DNA from: Bacteroidales bacterium
GTDB taxonomy: Bacteria > Bacteroidota > Bacteroidia > Bacteroidales > UBA932
DNA length: 37,707 bases
NCBI GenBank assembly: GCA_024695285.1
Contig: JAILIM010000026.1
Span: 1-37,707 of the forward strand
Direction of reading: 5' to 3'
Below the pieces are notes generated by a model. The model saw only the letters and a program-made list of their open reading frames with translations, made no database searches and had not been told where the DNA came from. Below, piece after piece: positions 30,479-37,707 of the stretch. The translations under genes and the position numbers were made by a program. How positions within the stretch are numbered: position 1 is the stretch's first letter; every line of letters begins with the position of its first letter.

Positions 30479-32308
30479 TTATTCAATAGTAACTTTGTAA
30501 ATACATTTGCTGGATTTATTGGAAATGTAGACGTGAGAATAAGTACTGTCAAGCGCCAAACCATCTACTCGTGGTAAAACTCCGCTTTCAGTAAGGGTTA
30601 CTATTGTACCATCTCCCAATCCAACTGCACCACGGACGAGTTTCCTTAATGCATACTGGTCTGCAATATACAGATTGCCGGAGCCGTCAAATTCGATATC
30701 TTGAATATCAGGTGCGAATGATGCTGCAGAGGATGAGCCGTCAGCCATTGCAGCATAGTTCCCAGGTTTCACTCCACTACCAAATATGGCAACCGGACTA
30801 GCACCTTTAGATGCCACCCTATATAGTTTAAAGCATTCGCTCGGGCTTCCGCTGGAAGCCGAAACTGCAACTACCATCGATCCATCCGTGTCGAATGCAA
30901 ATGAAAGAGGCCATGCATAACCCGTGGATGCAATGCCGCTGAAATCGGCGTATTCTTCCGAAGCCACCTCTCCAGGCACTCCGTCGGGGAACACGTAAAT
31001 CTTTCCTGCAGAGCTTCCATCTCCGCGACACAGCAAGTAGATACTTCCATTATATTCCTTTATTTGCATAGGCTGATTATAACCACTTGCTATTATGGAG
31101 TATATCTGAGTTGACATATCATACTTGTAAATGCCGTTTCCGGTGGAACCTACCTTATTTGCTATATAAAGATTGCCGCCGGCATAACACACGCCATAGG
31201 GGTACTGAGGATACTTGGAACTGGAGTTTGTTGCGCTCTGTGTAGCAGTATTCGCATTCACATTCAGGAAATACACATGATACTGCTCACCTGTAACAAC
31301 AAACTGTTCGTCTGATAATCTGATAATATCGTGGGGAGTCCTGCCCAATCCGGTAATGATTGATTCGGTTGTGTACTTCGTCAACACTATGGGATCCATC
31401 GGCTTGATGGCCGCCCTCTTAATCTCTACGTTGGTCGCGCTGCGCAGGGAACCGGGAACTACGGTGTTGTCTGCGAAAGCAAGCCAGATATTCAGTTTCG
31501 GGTAAACATTCTTTCCTGCCACTACATTGGGACCGACCGGGAGGGGGATATACACGGTAACACCGTCATCGGACGTCCTCTGTGCGGGAGTCGCAGAACT
31601 GATATTGACCGTGATGGAATAATCACCGCTGTGGTCGTAGGCCTGGAGATACGGGGTCTCGAGGCCGAATCCACTGTCCGCGGTCCAGTTGTGGGTCATA
31701 TTCATGGTCTGGCAGATCTTATAAGTATTCTTTCCGGCAGCCAGAAGATCAGCATCGACGACAGGAGCCTTCACGACAAGCTTTTGAGCCTTGGGAGGTA
31801 TGTTCTTATAAGTAACCTTCAACACGCCGCCCAGATGTTTGAACTGCATCGGGGTGCCGTCTTCAACCTTGGCCAGCATCGGCGCCTGGACATTGCCTTC
31901 GGACCAGGTATAGTTGCTGTTCAGTACCGGTTTTAGCGTATTGTCTTCGATTTTTGTTCCGGAGACTGCGGGATAATATGCAAACGAGGTATTGCCTTTG
32001 GTTATTACATCTTCCGAACCATTCACGAAAGTGACTTCATCTGCCGTGTCGCCGGTGTCGTTGGTAAATTCAGAATAACCGTTTGTAGCGTTGGAACTGC
32101 GGACATAAATAGCGTCCGTAGCTTTCCATTTGAAGGTGCTTCCGTCGAAGAAAGTTCTGGTTTCACCGGGAGCGAAGCAGGCGGTGAGAGTTTGGACTTT
32201 GCCGGAACGGCTGTTCCCGGCATTGTCGGGGACGTAGTCCTCCCTGGCGCAGGATGCAAGAAGGGAAACAGCGGCTATGGCCACAGAAAAAACAATAATC
32301 TTTTTCAT
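30479..32308 (-). CDS. Lipoprotein: fimbrillin-like domain plus NHL-type propeller
   Basis: 609 aa from MKKIIVFS; lipobox LASC with C20. Residues about 40-310 have the fimbrillin (Mfa-like) pattern: TRTFFDGSTFKWKATDAIYV, FAYYPAV, APMLAKVEDGTPMQFKHLGG and LKVTYKNIP. Residues about 320-609 are repeated propeller blades of NHL type (YGVCYAGGNLYIANK, IEFDGSGNLYIADQYALRKL, LALDSTYSHVYISNKS). The N-terminal part is close in pattern to that of the 899-aa protein of the same operon. A strong AAAGGAGG ribosome-binding site precedes the start, uncommon in this phylum. It is the last gene before the terminator at 30423. Role: surface-exposed binding protein, ligand unknown. Confidence 0.88.
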   Translation of the reverse strand: MKKIIVFSVAIAAVSLLASCAREDYVPDNAGNSRSGKVQTLTACFAPGETRTFFDGSTFKWKATDAIYVRSSNATNGYSEFTNDTGDTADEVTFVNGSEDVITKGNTSFAYYPAVSGTKIEDNTLKPVLNSNYTWSEGNVQAPMLAKVEDGTPMQFKHLGGVLKVTYKNIPPKAQKLVVKAPVVDADLLAAGKNTYKICQTMNMTHNWTADSGFGLETPYLQAYDHSGDYSITVNISSATPAQRTSDDGVTVYIPLPVGPNVVAGKNVYPKLNIWLAFADNTVVPGSLRSATNVEIKRAAIKPMDPIVLTKYTTESIITGLGRTPHDIIRLSDEQFVVTGEQYHVYFLNVNANTATQSATNSSSKYPQYPYGVCYAGGNLYIANKVGSTGNGIYKYDMSTQIYSIIASGYNQPMQIKEYNGSIYLLCRGDGSSAGKIYVFPDGVPGEVASEEYADFSGIASTGYAWPLSFAFDTDGSMVVAVSASSGSPSECFKLYRVASKGASPVAIFGSGVKPGNYAAMADGSSSAASFAPDIQDIEFDGSGNLYIADQYALRKLVRGAVGLGDGTIVTLTESGVLPRVDGLALDSTYSHVYISNKSSKCIYKVTIE

Positions 32309-32322
32309 TTCCTTTTCCTCCT

Positions 32323-32466
32323 TTAATCCCATGAGCCAGAACCTAAGGTTTCCCATTCTTCCAGACCGGAACCGGCGTCCGTAGGAAGGTCAGAAGCACA
32401 TACGATACCCCCTGTCCTGAACAGTATTTCCTCTGACAGAGGGGCCTGATAGTTTTTGTTTTCCAT
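32323..32466 (-). CDS. 47-aa small protein preceding a fimbrillin-like lipoprotein (second example)
   Basis: ATG at 32466, 27 nt after the stop of the 899-aa gene; stop at 32323, 14 nt before the next start. It opens MENKNYQAPLSEEILF and continues GGIVCAS, then an acidic/Gly/Ser tail ending GSGSWD. There is no signal peptide. Length, position and pattern (Tyr-x-x-Pro, a Leu-Phe patch, V-x-A-S) match the gene at 2325-2468. The gap between the larger genes is exactly filled, with normal spacing on both sides, which supports a real gene. The function is unknown; a translational leader or a small secretion/assembly partner are options. Confidence 0.65.
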   Translation of the reverse strand: MENKNYQAPLSEEILFRTGGIVCASDLPTDAGSGLEEWETLGSGSWD

Positions 32467-32493
32467 AATAATAAAGTATTGATTTATAGTTTG

Positions 32494-35193
32494 TTAATTT
32501 ATGATAAAATCTACTGTTACCGGCCAGTGGTCGGAAGGCATCACGTCGTCGTAATTGCGCCGTATCACACGGTACGAAAGAGGCTTGAAGCCCCATTTGA
32601 AATACACGTCGTCCATGCGGTGATACCATTTGGCCGCCTGTTCGTCAGTATCGGTCCAGGCGTTATAAGTGGCAATGGGACCGTATTTCCATCCTGTATC
32701 AACAAGAAGGTCGTCGTAGTATACATCTGAGAAGAAAGCTTTGAATCGCTCGTTTCCAGATTCGGTGGTGGCGCTGTTCATATCACCGACCAGGATTGTC
32801 GGAATGCTGCCACCGCTGAGAGAGCCGGCCCTTGCAATTATGAGTTCGGCCGATTTGTCCCTCACGGTCACACAGCGCTCCTCGAGCTCATCCTGAGTAA
32901 GGCCGCCGGTTCCGGCAATGCCGGACGAGTACACCTCGAGGTGCGTATTCATAAACAGCAGGGTGTTGCCTGTCTGAGTGTCGCGCAGCTTGACCCAGAT
33001 GCAGATGCGGCTGCGCGGAATGGTAACGTCTATCCACGGCGAGCCAGGTTTCGAATTCGGAGTGTCCGGATTCGGACTCAGCCAGAACTGGCCCCAGTCG
33101 AGTTTGGTAAAACGGGAACTCTTCCATGCGATGCATGGTTCTTCGTATCCTGATTCCTGGAAAGAGTAAGCGGACAACTGAGACTTGAGATAAGTTCTCT
33201 GGTCTGAAGTGGATTCCTGGAAGCCGATCACATCGAAACCATAGTCCTGAATCAAACGCGCGACCTTGGTCTTGCGGACCTCCCATGCCCTGTCGCCGGT
33301 ATCATTACCCGTAATGAAGCGGATATTGAAAGTTGCCGCCTTCATGCGCGCCTTTGGCGCAATGCCGGCATCTGCGTTTCCAAGGAACACTTCACGCACC
33401 AATCCGCTTTCCTGTTCGGTCACATAAAGTATCGATTCATCGGTGCTCAGCATAAGTCCGCCGATGTTGCGGAAAGTGGCGGAAGTGCCCACAGCGTCGG
33501 TTTCGGAACGGGCGGTCGCCTGGGAAGAGCCGGCAACCGTGGACACGACAGCGTCGACATAGCCGGTCGGACCCGGGACAATCTTGCGGAGACGGTAATG
33601 GTCGGCCACGTATATCGCGCCGCCCGAAGTGATGGCGATGGCGTTGAGGTTGTTGGTAAACTTGGCGGTGCGGGGCCGGCCGGAAGTGCCGTCGGACATG
33701 GTGTTGGCTCCAAGCGTTCCCGCTATCACCTCCTGTTCGCCGGAGACGGTATTCACCCTTATGACCTGTCCGCCGTTAGTTGTGACGATCATGTCACCAT
33801 AGGGGTCGAAGGCAATGCTCATCGGTCTCTTGCCGGAGAAACTGTAGGTTACCGAGGGCTCTGCGGAGAAATCGCCACCTTCGAAACGGTAAATCGCATA
33901 GTTGTCCCAGACGGCCAGATAGGCGTTGCCCTCCGGATCGAACTTCACATCCACCGGGCTCTTGCCCGAATAGCCGCTCCTGACGTTCGTGAACACAGAG
34001 GTTGACACATCGAACGTGTACACCATGCCCTGTGCCTTGTCCGCAAAATAAATAAGACCGTCTTTGTAAGCGCCTTTCCAAGGCACAGAAGACGAGACAC
34101 CGAAGGTATAAGGAGCCGACACTGTCTTGGCGTCCAGATCCCAGACGCGGACGCTCTGGTTCTGGTCGAGGACGAATGCGGTGTGGCCCGGATTGATCCA
34201 GCCCATGCCGCGGGGGCATCCCAGAATCGCCTCGGAATAACTGCCGCCAGCCTTGGAAGCTGCTGCGGTGGCGCGATTCTTCTTGCCCATGATGGTTGTA
34301 ACGGAGTATTGACTTGGAACCCCGACCGAAGGCATGGGCTTGATTGTGCTCCGCTCTATATTGAGGTTCGTTGCCGTGCGAACCGTGCCGGGAATTGCTG
34401 TACCGGCGGAATTTGCCAGGCAGACGTAAACGGTCGGGTAAAGGTGCTCCGCACCGGGGCCGACCGGGAGCGGAACATAGAATGCTTTTTCCGATGAAGA
34501 ACCTGCGATGAAGTCCACCTTTACAAGGCCGGTCGAACCGGAACGGGCCTGAAGATAAGGTTTATCGGAAGAGAAAGTCCCGTCCCATCCGGTGACGGGA
34601 AGAGCTGAAGTTGTTTCATAGCCGGGTGTCATCACCTTCAGCTGGGCCGCATCGTCCGGGATGTTGGTGTATTCCACGTAAAGCAGGCCGCACATATTGG
34701 TAAAGCTGAGCGGTGTCCCGGGGAGCACCTTCGCGATCATCGGAGCCTCGATATTGCCTTCGGACCAGTCGTAACGGTTCTTGAGGTTCAAAGTCATCGT
34801 GCCGGCATCCACAACACAGTTCTCCTCGGCAAGCGAAGGATATACGGCGAATCCGCCGGAACCGAACAGGACTGTTTTCGCCGTAGCTTCGTTCTTCACG
34901 AAGGTAACCTCACCGGCAGATGGCAGCCCTGAATACTTGAAGTCGATGGTGCCTCCCTCGGCTGCGGCCACCCGGATGCGGTCGTTCGTCATCCAGGAAT
35001 AGACAGAGCCTATGAAGGCCGTCCTGTTCACCGGTTCTGCGAAGAAAGCCTTGAGACTGTCGGCAGAGGCGTCCTCGGTCTCCGGCTGTTTGCCGGCGGG
35101 AACTGTTTCCGGTTCCTGCTTCCGGCAGGCGACTCCGAGCAACGCCGCCGCAGTAAGAATCATCGCGGCTTTTGCAAAATAGTGTGTTTTCAT
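32494..35193 (-). CDS. Three-domain lipoprotein: fimbrillin-like, NHL propeller, EEP phosphodiesterase
   Basis: 899 aa. Lipobox GVAC with C23. Residues about 45-290: fimbrillin-like (NRTAFIGSVYSWMTNDRIRV, FAVYPS, APMIAKVLPGTPLSF). About 300-610: propeller blades (VDVKFDPEGNAYLAVW, IAFDPYGDMIVTTN, ITSGGAIYVADHYRLRKI). About 617-899: endonuclease/exonuclease/phosphatase domain with Asn623 (TFNIRF), Glu660 (GFQE), His751 (NTHLE), Asp804/Asn806 (GDMNSAT), the DDVYF motif and SDH (887-889), so it should be active. The EEP superfamily includes DNases, sphingomyelinases and inositol phosphatases; the substrate is open. ATG overlaps the stop of the 320-aa EEP gene (ATGA). The DNA is continuous with no frameshift, so the fusion is real. 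Confidence 0.9.
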   Translation of the reverse strand: MKTHYFAKAAMILTAAALLGVACRKQEPETVPAGKQPETEDASADSLKAFFAEPVNRTAFIGSVYSWMTNDRIRVAAAEGGTIDFKYSGLPSAGEVTFVKNEATAKTVLFGSGGFAVYPSLAEENCVVDAGTMTLNLKNRYDWSEGNIEAPMIAKVLPGTPLSFTNMCGLLYVEYTNIPDDAAQLKVMTPGYETTSALPVTGWDGTFSSDKPYLQARSGSTGLVKVDFIAGSSSEKAFYVPLPVGPGAEHLYPTVYVCLANSAGTAIPGTVRTATNLNIERSTIKPMPSVGVPSQYSVTTIMGKKNRATAAASKAGGSYSEAILGCPRGMGWINPGHTAFVLDQNQSVRVWDLDAKTVSAPYTFGVSSSVPWKGAYKDGLIYFADKAQGMVYTFDVSTSVFTNVRSGYSGKSPVDVKFDPEGNAYLAVWDNYAIYRFEGGDFSAEPSVTYSFSGKRPMSIAFDPYGDMIVTTNGGQVIRVNTVSGEQEVIAGTLGANTMSDGTSGRPRTAKFTNNLNAIAITSGGAIYVADHYRLRKIVPGPTGYVDAVVSTVAGSSQATARSETDAVGTSATFRNIGGLMLSTDESILYVTEQESGLVREVFLGNADAGIAPKARMKAATFNIRFITGNDTGDRAWEVRKTKVARLIQDYGFDVIGFQESTSDQRTYLKSQLSAYSFQESGYEEPCIAWKSSRFTKLDWGQFWLSPNPDTPNSKPGSPWIDVTIPRSRICIWVKLRDTQTGNTLLFMNTHLEVYSSGIAGTGGLTQDELEERCVTVRDKSAELIIARAGSLSGGSIPTILVGDMNSATTESGNERFKAFFSDVYYDDLLVDTGWKYGPIATYNAWTDTDEQAAKWYHRMDDVYFKWGFKPLSYRVIRRNYDDVMPSDHWPVTVDFIIN

Positions 35194-36152
35194 AGAGAGA
35201 AATCTACCAGGATAGGAAGATGATCCGACGGACGGAAAAAATTGTGCACTTCGGCGCTGCGCACCGGAGTTGTGTAACTATCTTCGATGATATCCGCGCC
35301 GGTCACCCTATCCATAAACGCCGGGGTGGCGTATACGAAATCGATGCGGGTGTTGCTCTGGGCCGACCTGAAGAAGCCGTCCGGATGCTTTTCTTTCACC
35401 ACATCGATGTATGGCGTGTTATCGAGGATGTAGTCGTGGGTAAGGAAACGGGGGTCGTCTGTCGGGTAACAATAATATGCGTTGTCCTTTCGTGAGACGG
35501 AGTTGAAGTCGCCCATCATCAGCCATAAGCCATCAGAGGCCTTCGGATCGGTAAGAATTGTGTTCCGACATATCAATTCCATCTCTTTCCTGCGGTATTT
35601 GTCGCCGCCGTGATTCGCAGCATCGGCTTTCTGCGCTTCCTTGGAAGCAGTTTTAAGCCGAAAGTCGCAGGACATGGGGCTGGAGTGAAGAGTCACTATG
35701 TTCAGGGTTTTACCCCTTACCCTGAGTTTAGCCCAAGCGGCACCGTGAACGATAATCGAATCGGGTGCCGAGCCCGTTATACGGGAAATGTTTTTGATTG
35801 GATAGCGCGATGTTATCACCTGTGGATAACTGTCGCGGTGCGCCCCCACGTAAATGTACCGGTGACCGTAACGGCGGGCGAGCTTCTTCCACCCGCCCAC
35901 CAGATAACGGTCTTCCGCCGACAGTTTATTGTCGGTGCCTGTCTTGTAGATGGTTTCGGCTTCGCACCAGACGCAGATGTCCGGCCTGCGCTCCTTCACC
36001 CAAGAGACAAAGGCATTGTAGTTGTCCTCCTGCCCCGACCACATTCCGTTCTGGATATTCCAGTACAGGAGCCGGAGCGGCTTTTCGCCGCCCCAACTCA
36101 CAGCACTGAAACACAGCACTAAAAACGTGCAGAGTGTCAGGATTCTTTTCAT
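35190..36152 (-). CDS. Secreted EEP-family phosphodiesterase/nuclease
   Basis: 320 aa with a type I signal peptide (MKRILTLCTFLVLCFSAVSW). Single EEP domain: Asn32 in YWNIQNG, Glu64 in the WCEAE motif, a histidine in TLHSSPM, GDFNS, the RIDFVYA motif and SDH (309-311) near the end; all catalytic positions are present. It acts outside the cytoplasm. It is only distantly like the EEP domain of the next gene, so the pair is not a recent duplication. It starts 3 nt after the IPT/NHL gene stop and overlaps the next start by ATGA. The substrate could be a nucleic acid, phospholipid head group or phosphorylated sugar. Confidence 0.9.
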   Translation of the reverse strand: MKRILTLCTFLVLCFSAVSWGGEKPLRLLYWNIQNGMWSGQEDNYNAFVSWVKERRPDICVWCEAETIYKTGTDNKLSAEDRYLVGGWKKLARRYGHRYIYVGAHRDSYPQVITSRYPIKNISRITGSAPDSIIVHGAAWAKLRVRGKTLNIVTLHSSPMSCDFRLKTASKEAQKADAANHGGDKYRRKEMELICRNTILTDPKASDGLWLMMGDFNSVSRKDNAYYCYPTDDPRFLTHDYILDNTPYIDVVKEKHPDGFFRSAQSNTRIDFVYATPAFMDRVTGADIIEDSYTTPVRSAEVHNFFRPSDHLPILVDFSL

Positions 36153-36155
36153 AGT

Positions 36156-37707
36156 TTATTCTGCAACGACAGAAATCTTGCGGATGCGATGCTTGTTGCC
36201 GTCAGCAACATAGATGTTTCCGGTCTTCGGATCCTTCACAAGTTGGCCAAGCTGACCGAACTTTGCTTCCGCCCCTGCTCCGTCAGCAAGACCAGACTGC
36301 ATAGGAATACCCGCGAGGGTCTTTATAATACCCTTGGTGTAGTCATTTCCAACACCGGGGATAAGAACTCGGACTGTATAGGAATGCCAGTCGTTGAAAT
36401 AGATGCAACCATCTTTGTCCCAGTATAAACCGGTAACATTCCCTATAGGAGTTTCAAGAGGTGCACCATCTACAAAGGTTGCTGTCGTCGGGTTGGCGGT
36501 ACCATTACCAGCAACAGTAGTAATGTCTCCACTGGCAAGGTCCATGACAAGAATCTTCTTTCCTCCGTTAGTACCGACTACAATCTTTGTCTTGTCCGGA
36601 TTGAAAGCTATTGTGTAAGGCTGAATACCATTAAGGTCATATTCCTTATCAAAACCAACAATCTTTCCCTCGTTAATCTTATCTTCCGTCACATAGATTT
36701 TAATAATCGATTTCGTATCGCGACTTGCGATGTACATATTGTCGGAGTCATCAAATATTACATTCATCGGGCTCTTGATCGCAGTTGCCGTGTTGTCGGC
36801 ATTGAAGATTGAGAATTCAGACCAAGTGCTATTCACATAGCGGCCAATCAGATTCTTTCCCTTTAGCGCCACATAATAATCTCCCTTCGAATTGAAGTCA
36901 CCACCCCACGGGAATTTGTCATTACCGATTGTTTTCTGATCAACTACGATATGCATCTCGTAATTCGAAAGACTTACCCTGTGAACACCGTGCTGACCAG
37001 TCGCACCGGAACCTCCACGGCTGGTAATCCAAAGTTCAGTTCCTTCTGGATTGATAACAATTCCTTCGGGAATAGGGATATTTGCCAAAAGGCCGATTCC
37101 TTCTTCAATTTTGGAAGTGCCGGTGGTATAGTTACCTACAACGCAATCAACACGATATTTCGCAACCTGATAGAAACGGACGAGACCTGCGGTAACCGGC
37201 GCTGCACCCGCTACCTTGATTGTGATCTCGTAATCCTTGAGGCTCTCAAGGCCGGCGGGAACGTCGAACTTGATGCCGTCTTCGCCGGAAACGGTTACGG
37301 TGGCCTCGGTTTCTCCCACAAGCACGGTGACGTCAGCCACGTCATCCGTAAAGCCTGTGCCTTCCACTGTAATCTCGTCGCCCTTGGTCACCATTACGGG
37401 TGAAACGGCGCTGACGAAAACCTCGCGGTCGAATACATAAGTGAACATCTGAGGATCGGAAGTCTCGTCACCCTTGAGCACCAGAACGGCAACATCGCCA
37501 TTCCCTTCAGGAACGACGACGGTGATAGCGGTCTCGGTGATGGTCTTGATCTCTGCGACAGCCTCTCCGAAGAGAACGGTGACAGCACTGGGATCGGTGC
37601 CGAAATTCTCACCGGAAATGACAACCTCGTCGCCGATCTTCGCCTCTGCAGGAGCGATTCCGCTCACGGTCATGGGAAGGACGAGCTTCAGATAGGTGAA
37701 AGTGAGA
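36156..37707 (-). CDS. IPT/TIG and NHL-repeat surface protein (5' end outside the window)
   Basis: The frame stays open to the window edge, reading LTFTYLKLVLP before the first internal Met at 37673, which is the end of another IPT-like unit; so that Met is not the start. Two IPT/TIG domains are complete: VSGIAPAEAKIGDEVVISG with LFGEAVAEIKT, and VSAVSPVMVTKGDEITVEG with VLVGETEATV. About 330 residues of NHL-type blades follow (EGIVINPEGTELWITSR, VIFDDSDNMYIASRD, LVKDPKTGNIYVADGNKHR). Family knowledge: such proteins often sit next to SusC/SusD pairs in Bacteroidales and bind the substrate at the cell surface. A SusCD pair to the right of the window is likely but not seen. First visible gene of the EEP operon. 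Confidence 0.88.
   Translation of the reverse strand, partial: LTFTYLKLVLPMTVSGIAPAEAKIGDEVVISGENFGTDPSAVTVLFGEAVAEIKTITETAITVVVPEGNGDVAVLVLKGDETSDPQMFTYVFDREVFVSAVSPVMVTKGDEITVEGTGFTDDVADVTVLVGETEATVTVSGEDGIKFDVPAGLESLKDYEITIKVAGAAPVTAGLVRFYQVAKYRVDCVVGNYTTGTSKIEEGIGLLANIPIPEGIVINPEGTELWITSRGGSGATGQHGVHRVSLSNYEMHIVVDQKTIGNDKFPWGGDFNSKGDYYVALKGKNLIGRYVNSTWSEFSIFNADNTATAIKSPMNVIFDDSDNMYIASRDTKSIIKIYVTEDKINEGKIVGFDKEYDLNGIQPYTIAFNPDKTKIVVGTNGGKKILVMDLASGDITTVAGNGTANPTTATFVDGAPLETPIGNVTGLYWDKDGCIYFNDWHSYTVRVLIPGVGNDYTKGIIKTLAGIPMQSGLADGAGAEAKFGQLGQLVKDPKTGNIYVADGNKHRIRKISVVAE

Noticed and set aside
37671..37673. ATG at 37673 as the start of the IPT/NHL gene
   Set aside because: The frame continues upstream to the window edge with the sequence LTFTYLKLVLP, typical of the end of another IPT unit, so the real start is outside.
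1..37707. CRISPR array, rRNA, tRNA or intact IS element
   Set aside because: No regular spaced direct repeats, no tRNA or rRNA sequence and no transposase gene were seen on either strand.

Overview
The window looks like chromosome from an uncultured or gut-type member of the Bacteroidales. Evidence: at least seven promoters of the Bacteroidetes type (TTG or TTTG, 19-22 nt, then a TAnnTTTG -7 box), many SPII lipoproteins, fimbrillin-like domains, a fused SecDF, an EF-G2-type translation factor, S46 and M64 peptidases and IPT/NHL surface proteins. No rRNA, tRNA, CRISPR array or intact transposase was seen.

Left part (1-12.3 kb). On the minus strand a fusA2-like EF-G paralogue ends at a strong terminator. 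Inside that terminator begins the promoter of a unit made of a 47-aa protein, a fimbrillin-like/M64 metallopeptidase lipoprotein and a further lipoprotein cut by the window edge. On the plus strand come an XRE regulator, then an S46 dipeptidyl-peptidase, an Mrp/NBP35 ATPase and a short-chain dehydrogenase joined by ATGA overlaps. Then follow the queuosine pair (YhhQ-type transporter and QueF) and a membrane-anchored peptide deformylase with an Ala/Ser/Gly-rich insert.

Middle (11.6-18 kb). A regulator-like gene and a membrane Ser/Thr kinase diverge from a nearly symmetric double promoter. Next is a visibly more A/T-rich block of four envelope genes (two lipoproteins, a DUF456 membrane protein and a secreted protein). 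A scar region follows with two remnants of ORF6N-domain genes and an internally deleted copy of the deformylase tail. Four long palindromic elements of 80-87 bp (11.6, 16.6, 17.2 and 22.2 kb) share a four-arm layout; three of them lie between convergent gene ends.

Right part (18-37.7 kb). Housekeeping genes: aspS, a GH77 malQ with one CBM20, a PD40-type periplasmic protein, secDF and dnaE. Upstream of dnaE on the minus strand lies one operon running in from the right edge: an IPT/NHL protein (5' end outside), a secreted endonuclease/exonuclease/phosphatase (EEP) enzyme, a fimbrillin-like + NHL + EEP three-domain lipoprotein, another 47-aa protein, and a fimbrillin-like + NHL lipoprotein. It ends at a terminator that runs into the dnaE promoter. 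The operon looks like a surface system that pairs propeller/fimbrillin scaffolds with phosphodiesterase-type enzymes; its substrate cannot be read from the sequence.

Most interesting: the four-arm palindrome family, the three-domain EEP operon with its 47-aa companion proteins, the symmetric divergent promoter, and the deformylase duplication scar.
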